A DNA stretch of 64,000 bases from assembly GCA_029851415.1 (NCBI GenBank), contig CM056743.1, positions 63,642,186 to 63,706,185 on the forward strand, read 5' to 3'. This DNA is from Eretmocerus hayati. Taxonomy: Eukaryota; Arthropoda; Insecta; Hymenoptera; Aphelinidae. The translations under genes and the position numbers were made by a program. The notes below the pieces were generated by a model. It did not search any database, was not told the DNA's origin, and worked only from the letters and a program-made list of their open reading frames with translations. Positions 32,852-42,593 of this stretch are shown one piece after another; positions within the stretch are counted from its first letter, which is position 1, and each line of letters begins with the position of its first letter.

Positions 32852-34260
32852 AGAGATCAGAAGAATTCGTTTATTGAAAATAGATTCGATGGTTCAGATG
32901 AGATCGGAAAAGGTTGTTTGGGACGGGGTATCTGATGTTTGATATTTTTGTCATATATGATTGGAAATTCAAGTATATTGTTCTCAAATTCCGTTAAGAT
33001 GGAGTGAAATCTGGAGTTGGGGAAAACGATATGAGTATATGAACTGAGGAAGCAGGTAATCTTGTGGTGTTTGAACGAACAGTTCGAGAGAAAAGGTTGG
33101 AGAAGAATACGGCAAGTGCTCAAAATAATCAGATCGATCTACTGGAATTGAGTGTTTGGATGAAATAATAGCATTGCATGAAACAGAGAATATTCATTTT
33201 GAGAATTCACAGCGAATGTGAAAAATTCCTGGACTCAATTATTCGAAGAATAGAGTCCAAATTGGAGATGAAACAACGTTAGTAATTCAGTTAATTGATA
33301 TGTATATCTATGATTAGAGATAGTAATGACATTGATATTACAGAACTATAGTTGCGCATGTTGACAAAGTATTTCGCGAATCTGAGTTCCAGAAAAAGGG
33401 CGATGGGAGTGAATTAGTGAGGTACGTACAGAATGGTTAACTTTGAACGAAATTGAGAATAATATTAGCAAATTAATCATCATATCAAATTAAGTATACG
33501 TGTATAAGTGATGATGTATGGAGAACCATATTCGAAGACATGACTGGAGATATTTCTACGAATAGAGTTGTTCTGTCATCTCATAACGAGAATATCATCG
33601 AATTGAACAAGAGAATCGCGAATATGACGTTGGAATATACAACAAAAAAAAATTTAAAGATATACCTTCGAAAAAAAGAACAATAAGTGAGTTGAATTGG
33701 TGATGTTTCGACTATATGACACGATTTTCACACAAATCTTGTCGATTCCCCAGAGATAGAGGTTTATCTGAAGGATCAATGCGTTCAAAGGAATGAAAAG
33801 AATAAAAGTGGAATTCTGGGTGTACACAAATATACGTCACAAACTTGATGTTATTGTTGTGAAAGATGGAAACGGTCAAATTGAATCGTACGATCGTGGA
33901 GTGGAGTTAGAAGTTTGCCGTGACTTACAAGAGAAGAGTTAATTTTCTGATCAATCAGATAAGAGTGGAAAGAATCGTTTCGAAATTGATTTCATTGAGT
34001 GGTCTTTACAGGTTCAACATACATGTGACAGTGGAGGCTGTAGATGAATTGAAATTGTTAGGTGGTGAAAAGATGGAAATTGAGAACTCGATTCTGGAAA
34101 ATGAAGTTCATGTTGTGGAAAAGTGTTCCGTCACACAAAGATTTTGGTTATTGATTTTTGATTCTCGGATATACTGTCAAATTTTTCTAATTCACATTTT
34201 TTTGGAAGAAATATACATCTTCTTCGTAACCCAAGCTCACTTTAAATGTTGTAATAATTG
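32852..34260 (+). pseudogene. Decayed sequence with duplicated helicase segment
   Basis: At about 33500-33640 the text TACGAATAGAGTTGTTCTGT and its surroundings repeat 32230-32350, including the helicase-like VVLSSHNENIIELNK. The segment was therefore duplicated, or two decayed helicase copies lie in line. Downstream, an ORF at 33920-34261 and a preceding frame with VEFWVYTNIRHKLDVIVVKD are protein-like but not recognised. Confidence 0.45.
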
Positions 34261-34354
34261 AATAATGAGACGGAAAATAATGATGATGAAAACGAGATCA
34301 TTTCTAGAAGGCTGCAGAGGGAGATTGAGAAGACTAAGGGACCAGCAGGGGCTC

Positions 34355-34650
34355 AGAAAAATTGACGGGCCCTCAGGGGCCCTCGGAGGCCCTCGGAGGC
34401 CCTCAGAGGCCCTCACAGGCCCTCAGGGGATCTCAGGGGAATCTCTCAGCCCCTAAGGTAAATATGGAACGTAATTTAGGTTATTTGGTCAGAGGCACTC
34501 GGGGCCCTCAGGGGCCCTCGGGGGCCCTCAAGGGACCTCGAAGGACGTCAGAGGCCCTCAGGGGCCCTCCTGGGCATTCAAGGCAGTCAACGGAATTCAG
34601 GGGAGTTCAAGGGAATTCAGAGGAATTCAGGGGAATTCAGAGGAATCTCA
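34355..34650. repeat. GGCCCTCAG and GGGAATTCAG minisatellites
   Basis: A 9-10-bp unit GGCCCTCAG/GGCCCTCGG repeats in two blocks (about 34365-34440 and 34500-34590). It grades into GGGAATTCAGAGGAATTCAG units up to 34650. All are variations on CCTCAGGGG, so one array may have diverged into two. Confidence 0.85.
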
Positions 34651-34852
34651 TTCTTACTACTATATATTAGGGGGAGATATCACTTTTTAACATGGGCCTA
34701 TATGGGCATTGCTAATGTCATGGGATGTAGCTCTGAACGGGATGCCCATTTGACGGAGTTACTCTGGCTTCTTCATATCCTAGGTGGTACAAGACTGTGA
34801 AAAAAGTCTGGTGAGCTTTAGTGATCCGCACTTCGTGGGTCCCCGTTGTAAG

Positions 34853-35880
34853 TCTTAACGAGGGTAAAACCAAAGCCATAATTTTGGGCAGTGAACAGTA
34901 TGTAGCCTCCATCAATCTAGACCGTATTCCTCCCATACGTATCAATGGCCAAATAATCTCTTATGTTGATCAAATCAAGCTCCTGGGGATGATCATCACT
35001 CTTACCCTCAACTGAAAACTACAAATTAATCAGATCTTTAAGAGAGTACATGGCTCACTCCACTCTTTGCGTGTGCTTGGTAGAACCCTACCTCAGCGCC
35101 AGCTGGTCCGGGGCTTAGTTCTCCCGTACTTCGATTACGGCGCAGTTCTTCTTAGAGGTATCAATGAAGAGCAAGAGTTCAAACTTCATTGGCCGCTAAA
35201 CACCTGTGTGAGGTTCGCAAGTGGATTTGTACCATGGCGAGCACGTGTCACGCCTTACAGAATCGCGCTTGGATGGCTTTCAATTCCTCGCCGACGCGAA
35301 TATCTTATCGGTGCTCTGCCCTTGTCAATCATCCATCACGACCTCCCATCTTTTCTCCGGTCTCGCTTTTCACTCATTGCTGAGAACTCGGATCTTCGTC
35401 AGTCGGAAAGACGTAGAAAAGAGTCTCTTCGGGACAGAGCACCTCGTACCGGAGCTCTTAACCAATCTTCTACTTACTTAGCATCTAGACTGATAAATTC
35501 ACTTCCTGACATTGATTTTGTTTACCAATCGCTCGAATCGTTCGAACGGTCTCTCTTCCATATCTTACTGGATCGTGATAAAATTGACTGATTCTCGCGT
35601 GCTGACAGAGAACACCTCGATGCGATACCGCCCGCTTTAACTCACGTTCTGCAACCACCTGGGCACGTATAATCAGCGTTCTTGTTTTATATTTTTTATG
35701 GTGTTTCTATATTTTTCTCGAATATTTCTGCTATGTACATTCATATGAATTTCGTTTGTATCTCCTCCCAGACATATTTATTGCTATTATTGTAATGCTT
35801 CATCCATTTGTCCTCTAAACGGGGCAAATAAGGTTCACCCTCCGCCCTTAATAAACTTTAATCAATCAATCAATCAATCT
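34853..35880 (+). pseudogene. CR1-type LINE ORF2, 3' part and tail
   Basis: The frame resumes with SLNEGKTKAIILGSEQ, the block that follows the YADD motif in CR1-type RTs, and runs to about 35015. After a stop it continues with HSLRVLGRTLPQRQLVRGLV, DYGAVLL, and the C-terminal RRREYLIGALPLSIIHHDLP to a TGA at 35589-35591. The 3' end reads AATAAACTTTAATC with (AATC)n, a tail typical of CR1/Jockey-type LINEs, ending at about 35879. With 29755-31357 it forms one element on the plus strand. Confidence 0.8.
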
Positions 35881-35905
35881 CTCTCTCATTCGGTCTCTAT
35901 GCAAC

Positions 35906-36268
35906 TTACAAAAGAATGCCTAACCTGGATGTCGTTTTTTTGAATCGCCCGGAAATCAACTTTATCTTCTTCAATGGAGGTTCGGCATCTTGGATATCAC
36001 AATCGTCTCGTCTCTCATTTTGTGGCTTAATGTCATTGTTATCATTCTCAGGCTCCCCGAAAAAGGTATCAGGTGGCTCATGGGGAGGATCCATTTGATC
36101 TGGAACAACCTCATTGTTGCATTCGATCGATTGTGAGCTGATGATCCTCATCATTTTAGTGTAGTTTTTTTTACAATACAAGTTGTCTTCGTTTCCCTTA
36201 AATCTTTTTCTGTCTCTACCAATGGAATGACACTGTTCGAACTCGAATTCCTCATTTTTGGCCATGAT
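35906..36268 (-). CDS. Host-gene candidate A, last exon
   Basis: The minus strand has acceptor CGGTCATTTTCAG before 36268, then ATC ATG GCC in phase 0, matching the phase-0 end of the exon at 39817. It encodes about 120 residues: MAKNEEFEFEQCHSIGRDRK, a Cys near YCKKNYTK, an acidic Asn/Asp/Glu/Pro-rich stretch, and a basic end PPLKKIKLISGRFKKT that looks like a nuclear localisation signal. It ends with TAA at 35906, or could splice at GTTAGG near 35925. With the previous exon it may form a zinc-binding group (CHHC, then Cys, then Cys). Not recognised as a known family. A dead LINE lies directly downstream. Confidence 0.55.
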   Translation of the reverse strand: MMAKNEEFEFEQCHSIGRDRKRFKGNEDNLYCKKNYTKMMRIISSQSIECNNEVVPDQMDPPHEPPDTFFGEPENDNNDIKPQNERRDDCDIQDAEPPLKKIKLISGRFKKTTSRLGILL

Positions 36269-36485
36269 CTGAAAATGACCGATTAGAAAGAGTGGTTAAC
36301 GAGTCAGCCCACGAATTTTACAATAATTAAGCCGCGGGCAAAATCCCGTCCGTCCGGATCCCCCCGAGCAGGGCTGCCAACGTAAAATCGTAAGCAGGGT
36401 TGCCAACTTGACAAGAAAAAATATGAGTTGGTATTGTGAGAGCGACAATAGACCTTATGTGTCGCGAGTGTCTAAGTACTTATTA
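36269..36485. other. Intron start of gene A
   Basis: No coding signal. Two similar short stretches with GCAGGGCTGCCAACGTAAAATCG and GCAGGGTTGCCAACTTGACA occur at about 36368 and 36395. Confidence 0.35.
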
Positions 36486-36640
36486 TCTAAGATCATCTAA
36501 GATCATCTGAGATCATCTAAGATTATCTAAGATCATCTAAGATCATCTGAGATCATCTAAGATAATCTATGATCATCTTAAAGTTATCTTTTTATCTTAT
36601 TGTTATTTTTTGATCATCTTTTTATCTTTTGATCATCTTA
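36486..36640. repeat. ATCATCTAAG repeat array
   Basis: A 10-bp unit GATCATCTAA/GATCATCTGA repeats about ten times and grades into ATCTTTTTATCTTTTGATC. It is preceded by GTCGCGAGTGTCTAAGTACTTA. The same leader and ATCT-rich tail occur at about 40885-41020 and 57125-57290, so this is a dispersed family. Confidence 0.75.
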
Positions 36641-36954
36641 TGATTATTCTTAAGTTATTGAGTCGTTTTTTGATTATTTCTACTTTTTTTCGGTTGTTTT
36701 TACTTTTCCGAGTGATTTTTTTATACATTTTCATTTTTTTGGTGTATTAAATTGGAGTGATTGATTTTTTATGTACTGTGTAATTTTTTAGAGGTGGTAT
36801 TACTCAATCGTTATTTAATTTACATGAATTTTCTGAAACACTTGAGTGATTTACCTTGGAAAAAGTTGATTATTGAATACTTCTTCAACTATGCATTGGG
36901 TACTCCTCAGAAGATTTGATAATTATTTAGAAAGATTTTATTAAAGAATTTGAA

Positions 36955-38110
36955 TGAATAAATTTCTATTGTTGCAATATGGAAATTGTTAGATTGTTTG
37001 TTATATTGATTTGAGTGTCTTATCATGTTGTGTGTGGAGTGTTGATGAATTAGTTTTGGATTTTTCGCTTCGGTCGCTCTCAGCGGAGTTAATATATTTC
37101 TTGAGCCATGGCCTACGCGAGTTACCGCAACGTTATCATCAGTGTAAAGTTAGTGTTTCAATAGTGCTTTGTGTGATCAGTTGATTGTATGAAGGCCTAT
37201 ATATGTGATGAGTGTAGTGTTGATGAGTTTGTATTGGATTCTTCGCTTCGGTCCCTCTCAGCGGAGTTGAACACTCTTCAGCCATGGCCTAGGCGAGTCA
37301 CCGCAACGTTCTCATCAATGTGGATTGGAGTGTCTTAATTGTGATGATGTGTTTTCTTGTGTGTTCTAAATCACGAATAGTGTTGTATGAGGGACTGTTA
37401 GTGTTCTTCAGTGTAAATCCCATTTGGCAACAATAGTTACTAAAAAGTTTATTATCATTTGTTATTCCATTTTAATGAGTGTATTGGAAAAAAGGAAAAC
37501 TTTCATCTCTAATGACGATTTTAATTGATTGCAAAATCTTCTAAAAGTTAGTATCAGGAGAATCTTTTTTCTATTTTGTTCAATTATTGCTCGATGGATA
37601 ATGCAGTCAGAGTATGTGCGTTCGTAGCCCAGAATTTCACGATTCCAAGAGAATGTACAAATCGATGGATGAGTCATTTACTAACAGGGGACCTTCAAGG
37701 GTTTTGTGTAGAATGACTCAGATATGTATGGATTCAATTGGGCGGAAATTCTTTGATGGGATCCGTCAGTCAGCTAATAAGAACACCGAATCCTTGACAT
37801 TACCTCAGCATTTTTGTGAGGCACCCTACCGCAGGCGATAGTCAAGTATTGGATTCTTCGTATGTTGGAGTCACGTCGTTTTCTTATTGGCAAAAATTCT
37901 AAAGTTAAATTTGCTCATTCTTGAAATTTCTGTGCTATCGTCGTGGTCGTGATTTGAAATTATTCATGATTTTGCAATTAATGGAAATCGTCAGAGTTGA
38001 AACAGAAATGATTTGAATTTGATTGAACCGCAATGAAAAGTATCTTATCAACGTTATCAAACCATATTGAAATTCTGTGGAACTTATCTTAATTAAACCT
38101 ACGAAATGAA
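36955..38110. repeat. Tandem segmental duplication, unit 1
   Basis: It begins TTGCAATATGGAAATTGTTAGATTGTTTG and is repeated from 38315. It contains two copies of a 176-178-bp repeat (cores about 37055-37145 and 37232-37318) and a conserved block at 37440-37960, with a small ORF on the plus strand (MDNAVRVCAFVAQNFTIPRE). Confidence 0.85.
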
Positions 38111-38314
38111 AGGATATGGAAGGGATGAGATGGACAAATGTTCGTCTCGTTTGGAATTCATTAGATGGTTCGATATATATAATTTTTTCTGAAATAATCG
38201 AGTGATTTTACTATGAAATTAGTTGAATATTGAATATCTTTTCAACTATGTATTGAATACTTATTGAAAGATTTGATAATCATTTGAAACGATTTTATTA
38301 TTGCATTTGAATAA

Positions 38315-39640
38315 ATCTTCTATTGTTGCAATATGGAAATTGTTAGATTGTTTGTTATATTGATTTGAGTGTCTTATCATGTTGTGTGTAAAATGTTGAT
38401 GAATCAGTATTGGATTTTTCGCTTCGGTCGCTCTCAGCGGAGTTAATTACTCTTGAGCCATGGCCTAGGCGAGATACCGCAACGTTATCATCAGTGTGAA
38501 GTGAGTGTTTCAATAGTGCTATGTGTGATTAGTTGATTGCATCAAAGCCCATTCATGTGATGAGTGGGGTGTTGAAGAGTTTGTATTGGATTTTCCGCTC
38601 CGGTCGCTCTCAGCAGAGTCAATCACTCTTGAGCCATGGCCTAGGCGAGTTACCGCAACGTTCTCATCAATGTAAAGTGAGTGTTTCAATAGTGCTATGT
38701 GTGATCAGTTGATTGCATTGAAGCCTATATATGTGATGAGTGTGGTGTTGATGAATTTGTATTGGATTTTTCGCTTCGGTCGCTCTCAGCGGAGTTAATC
38801 ACTCTTGAGCCATGGCCTAGGCGAGTCACCGCAACGTTCTCACCAGTGTGAATTGAAGTGTTTTGATTATGATTGTATTGATTTTTTGTTTGTTTTGAAT
38901 CATCAATGGTGTTGTATGAATACTGTTAGTGTTCTTTAGTGTAAAATCCATTTTGCAACAATAGTTACTAAAAAGTTTATCATTACTCTTATTCCATTTT
39001 GGTGAGTGTATTGAAAAAAACAGGAGAACTTTGATCTCTAATGACGATTTTAATTGATTGCAAAATCTTCTAAAAGTTATTATCAGGAGAATTTTCTCTT
39101 TATTTTGTTCAATTATTGCTCGATGGATAATGCAGTCAGAGTATGTGCGTTCGTAGCCCAGAATTTCACGATTCCAAGAGAATGTACTAATCGATGGATG
39201 AGTCATTTACTAACAGGGGACCTTCAAGGGTTCTGTGTAGAATGACTCAGCTATGTAGGGATTCAATTGGGCGGAAATTCTTTGATGGGATCCGTCAGTC
39301 AGCTAATAAGAACACCGAATCCTTGACATTACCTCAGCACTTTTGTGAGGCACCCTACCGCAGGCGATAGTCAAGTATTGGATTCTTCGTATGTTGGAGT
39401 CACGTCGTTTTTTTATTGGCAAAAATTCTAAAGTTAAATTTACTCATTCTTGAAATTTCTGTGCTATCGTCGTGGTCGTGATTTGAAATTATTTATGATT
39501 TCGCAATTAATTGAAATCGTCGGAGTTGAAATGTAATTAATTTGAATTATGTCGAACCACAATTTGAAAATAATTATATCGTTGTTGTTAAGTCATTGTA
39601 AATTTTGTAAAATTTATTCTAATTAAACCTATGAAATGAA
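38315..39640. repeat. Tandem segmental duplication, unit 2
   Basis: This is the second copy of the previous unit, with three 176-bp repeats (cores about 38408, 38584 and 38760) instead of two. The block at 38900-39500 is almost identical to 37380-37960, including the same small plus-strand ORF. The other strand ORFs at 37462-37677 and 38826-39206 are likely shadows. Confidence 0.85.
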
Positions 39641-39816
39641 AGGAGACGAGAGGGGAGAGACGGGCAAATGTCCCGTCTCTGTTGAATCTTATCAAGTCAT
39701 CCAGTACACATATTCTTATTTTACAATTTATAGTAAATTTCATAATTTTATAGAAACAGTATAAAAATAAATATGTTATTACCTAAATTGAATGTTTTTA
39801 AATTATTTTAAATCAC

Positions 39817-39931
39817 CTGGAATCCGTCCTTTGATCCACAATGATGGCATCCCAATTTTGCTTCTTCATTTCTCGCCGAGTTAGTTATCCCATGGACTAA
39901 CGGGATACATTTCCATTCGTCCTTAATGGCG
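39817..39931 (-). CDS. Host-gene candidate A, middle exon
   Basis: The acceptor TTTTCCATTCCACAG and donor TTCCAG|GTGATT bound a 115-base exon (one base plus 38 codons, no stop). The peptide includes WKCIPLVHGITNSARNEEAK and ends GCHHCGSKDGFQ. Its first base completes a Cys codon (TG|C) with the exon at 40206, and its end is phase 0 for the exon at 36268. Such phase agreement over two introns is unlikely by chance. The CHHC pair suggests zinc binding. Confidence 0.62.
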
Positions 39932-40205
39932 CTGTGGAATGGAAAATGTAAGATTGCAGATTATCCCTCTACCATAAAATAATTGGAATTTGTGTGAAAA
40001 CGTGTATATATATATACATGTGAGGGATTGCGTGTGTGAATGCGTGTGTGTATTTATGTGTAAATTTATCTGATGAAATTATGAAAGAGGGGGGGTGAGT
40101 GGTAAAGCATTTATTAGAACAATTAATGCGATTTTGTTAATGTTCTAACAAAATCAAGTATACTAATAATCATTAAATATTTAAAAAATTCTAAAGATAA
40201 CTTAC

Positions 40206-40311
40206 CAGAACTGCTTCCCAATATGTTTCTTGATAGTTTTAGAGGTTGCATTCTTCTTTTCCATCCTCTCATTACAGTTGGCAGGATGCAGGATGTACAT
40301 TATGGTATATG
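40206..40311 (-). CDS. Host-gene candidate A, upstream exon
   Basis: Acceptor TGATTTCAG before 40311 and donor TTCTG|GTAAGT after 40206 bound 106 bases, open in one frame as YTIMYILHPANCNERMEKKN followed by a basic stretch (TSKTIKKHIGKQF). The frame requires one extra base from the exon before it, and both candidate donors at 40462 and 40690 leave exactly one base in their open frame. The peptide has no motif that I recognise. Confidence 0.58.
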
Positions 40312-40461
40312 CTGAAATCAATCCAAATGAAAGTTACATTGTTATTCAGAAATATAATAAATAAATCAATATAGATAGATAGGGATGGATAAATGGTATA
40401 TACTATTTAAATTATTTGTTTGAATATCTGTTTTTGAAATGTTTTATAAATAATTACTTAC

Positions 40462-40610
40462 GTTTTATTCCTTCGTGATATCTCGATTGACCTCATAGCT
40501 CCTGGGGGTTGGCTCTTGGAGTACTTCTCGATCACCAGGAGCGGCATCGACTTCACCCTTCAATGGGTTGAAACAGACTGATCTTTCTCCATGCTTTAAC
40601 ATTGTATATA
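40462..40610 (-). CDS. Gene A exon, tandem copy 1 (start uncertain)
   Basis: The donor AAAAC|GTAAGT at 40462 follows an open stretch reading GQSRYHEGIK in the phase that fits the next exon, but a TGA lies directly before it in that frame. A different frame is open upstream with KGEVDAAPGDREVLQEPT and is shared with the second copy. A 5' border cannot be chosen. The block could be a non-coding first exon or an exon with an acceptor at ATGAG. Confidence 0.35.
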
Positions 40611-40689
40611 TATTTTTAACTCCCTCTGTATATTAAAATTATGTGTCTAAATATTTATACATTTAAATGTTTTATGAGTAATTTCTTAC

Positions 40690-40840
40690 GTTTAACTCCT
40701 TCGTGATAACTCAATTGACCTCATTGCTCCTAGAGGTTGGCTCTCGGAGTACTTCTTGATCACCAGGAGCGGCATCGACTTCACCCTTCGATGGGTCGGA
40801 ACAGACTGACCTTTCTCCACGCTTCAACTTTGTATATATA
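40690..40840 (-). CDS. Gene A exon, tandem copy 2 (start uncertain)
   Basis: A copy of the previous block about 230 bp away. It ends TTAAAC|GTAAGA, keeps GQLSYHEGVK in the same frame and KGEVDAAPGDQEVLREPT in the other. Shared frames in both copies argue that the sequence was selected. The pair could be mutually exclusive exons or a tandem duplication in a promoter region. Confidence 0.35.
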
Positions 40841-40884
40841 CCTTTAGCTCCCTCTAGTGACTTTTATGATGAATGTTGACGCGT

Positions 40885-41020
40885 GTATCTGAATACTTAC
40901 TGTATATCTCCAACTATTTCATCATCTAAGACTATCTTGGAAGTAACTTTAGATTATCTTCTTATCTAAACGTTATCTTTGGGTCATCTTTTTATCTTTT
41001 GGTTATCTTTGAGTTATCTC
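40885..41020. repeat. ATCT-rich repeat, relative of 36486-36640
   Basis: TGTTGACGCGTGTATCTGAATACTTA leads into ATCTAAGACTATCTTGG and TTATCT-rich text. The leader and tail match the copy at 57125-57290. Confidence 0.6.
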
Positions 41021-41198
41021 ATCTTTTTTTTCTTCCTTTTTTTCCCACAAAAATTTCTTTTCATAATATTTTGTTGAGATAATTGATTGAAATTGAATTG
41101 AATTGATTGAATTGACATTGATTAAGAACTTCAGTGGACGAGCTTAATCGCCGTTTAGGGGTCAAAAACTATATTACATAACGAAGATTTTGAGCCGT

Positions 41199-42112
41199 CG
41201 TGGGCCAAAATCGGTACACTTGAGCCCAAATGATCACAATTCTGCGAAAAAAATACCTAAGGGCATTTTTGGACGAATTGGTGGGGGTGAAATTGGACAA
41301 TGCTAAATCCCATCTAAAATCGGTCGACCGATTGCCTGTCCATGTTTATCGAGGATAATTGCGCGTATCGAGGCGCGTGTGCATCTGTGCGAATCTTTCC
41401 AAGCGTGGGAGGTTGGAGATGAGTTAGTTTATTGAAAATGGGTGAGGAAATGAAGTTACGATGTCCCATGGCCGTCTCGGGAGTCAGAAGTCGCTTTCAA
41501 CGTGTTCCAACATAGCCCTCGATTTTCGCATTTTCACTCTCGCATTCGGTGACATTGCCTTGAATGTTCCACACTATCAAGGGGATCGTTGACGTAGGGG
41601 CGAGTATGAATACCTTCAGTATGAAAAAAAGAAAGAAAAGTCGACTCTTAGAAGCTACGAGTCGATTACTGATTGCTGAAGACGATATTACGACAGTGAA
41701 GCGCCTATCTCAATAATGCTGAAGAATAACACAAAAACGGCTCGCTTGCTCGGGCTATGGGAGGATGTGAAAGTCTTAGGGGGTTTCTCTATTGATTTTG
41801 AGTTATTACCACGTGTTTTGATGGGCAAATGCGATTTTAATAGGTAGGGAATAATGCCGTATACCTCAATTTTGGAAGGCTGTCCAAATTTGCCCCCAAA
41901 ACTTGTCAAAAGAGCCCCCCAGTTCGGGATGAATTTGGACAGATTTTTTTTTTTTTCAACTTCAAGAAAAAGTATGAACGCTGAGACCTAGGGGTCTGAA
42001 AATTTTTTTACAATCTATTCAATAGTTGAACTTCAAAGTCCCATAGCGCGCCTAGTCCCAAGTATCGTCAGATAGCCCCACTGCAAAATCCGTCCAATTT
42101 TGCCCCACTCTC
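41199..42112. mobile_element. Possible TIR element, ~0.9 kb
   Basis: GTCGTGGGCCAAAATCGGTA at the left and, inverted, GAGTGGGGCAAAATTGGACG at the right suggest TIRs of about 16 bp. The interior repeats phrases such as CCAAATTTGCCCC. No target duplication was found. This is a weak call. Confidence 0.35.
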
Positions 42113-42349
42113 CTCTATACTTACTCACATCGCGAGCTTTGGCTGCAACGCTACTTTTTTACTTTCACTTTCATTTTTTAGAAATTATAATGATTCACCC
42201 ATGATTTTCCTGGTATCAATTTTTAGGAAATGGCTAAGGATCCGTTTCCTTAGTCAAAACAAAAATCATACGAATAGTTCCCGCGTGAGCTTATCTTACC
42301 GCATCTGACCCATAAGGTTACGTGTAAGTCAAAAACAATTTTTGAAGTC

Positions 42350-42593
42350 AATTTGCTCACGATTTTAGTGGTTGACATATGGTTCCCCTGATTATTCGGA
42401 GAGCTTTGATCTCGAGGAAGAAAGGAGCACTCTCAAGACATATCTCGCTATGATATCTGATTTTTTGGAACCCGCCAAAATTGTAAGGACCACGAATACG
42501 TATCCAGAAATGTGTATATTGAAGGAATCGTTTGAGCTTCTGTTGGCGAGTCACTCGGGAAATTATGATTTTTGGGCTATTTGCGATTCTTAG
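42350..42593 (+). CDS. ORF or exon with acidic content, unknown
   Basis: A stretch of about 75 codons reads YSESFDLEEERSTLKTYLAM, then NTYPEMCILKESFELLLASH, ending in FWAICDS and TAG. An AG after ACGATTTT at about 42368 could be an acceptor. Composition is protein-like. I do not recognise it; it may be a transposon or host exon fragment. Confidence 0.28.

Larger units (their letters stand above)
31361..34849. mobile_element. 3.49-kb TIR element with PIF1 helicase remains
   Basis: The ends read CAAGGGGGACCCACGAAG and, inverted, CAACGGGGACCCACGAAG. The TIR extends about 120 bp inward through AGAGCTAC. The flanks are TAA (31358-31360 and 34850-34852). Removing the element with one TAA restores the LINE frame from NGL to LNEGKTK, so borders and TSD are firm. 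A TAA target fits PIF/Harbinger, but no such transposase is visible. The PIF1-like helicase inside points to a Helitron-like element that is either nested in it or part of it. Confidence 0.85.

Noticed and set aside
37462..39206. Minus-strand ORFs with PSICTFSWNREILGYERTYS as exons of gene A
   Set aside because: They lack splice sites in phase with the other exons and follow from the duplicated intronic block.
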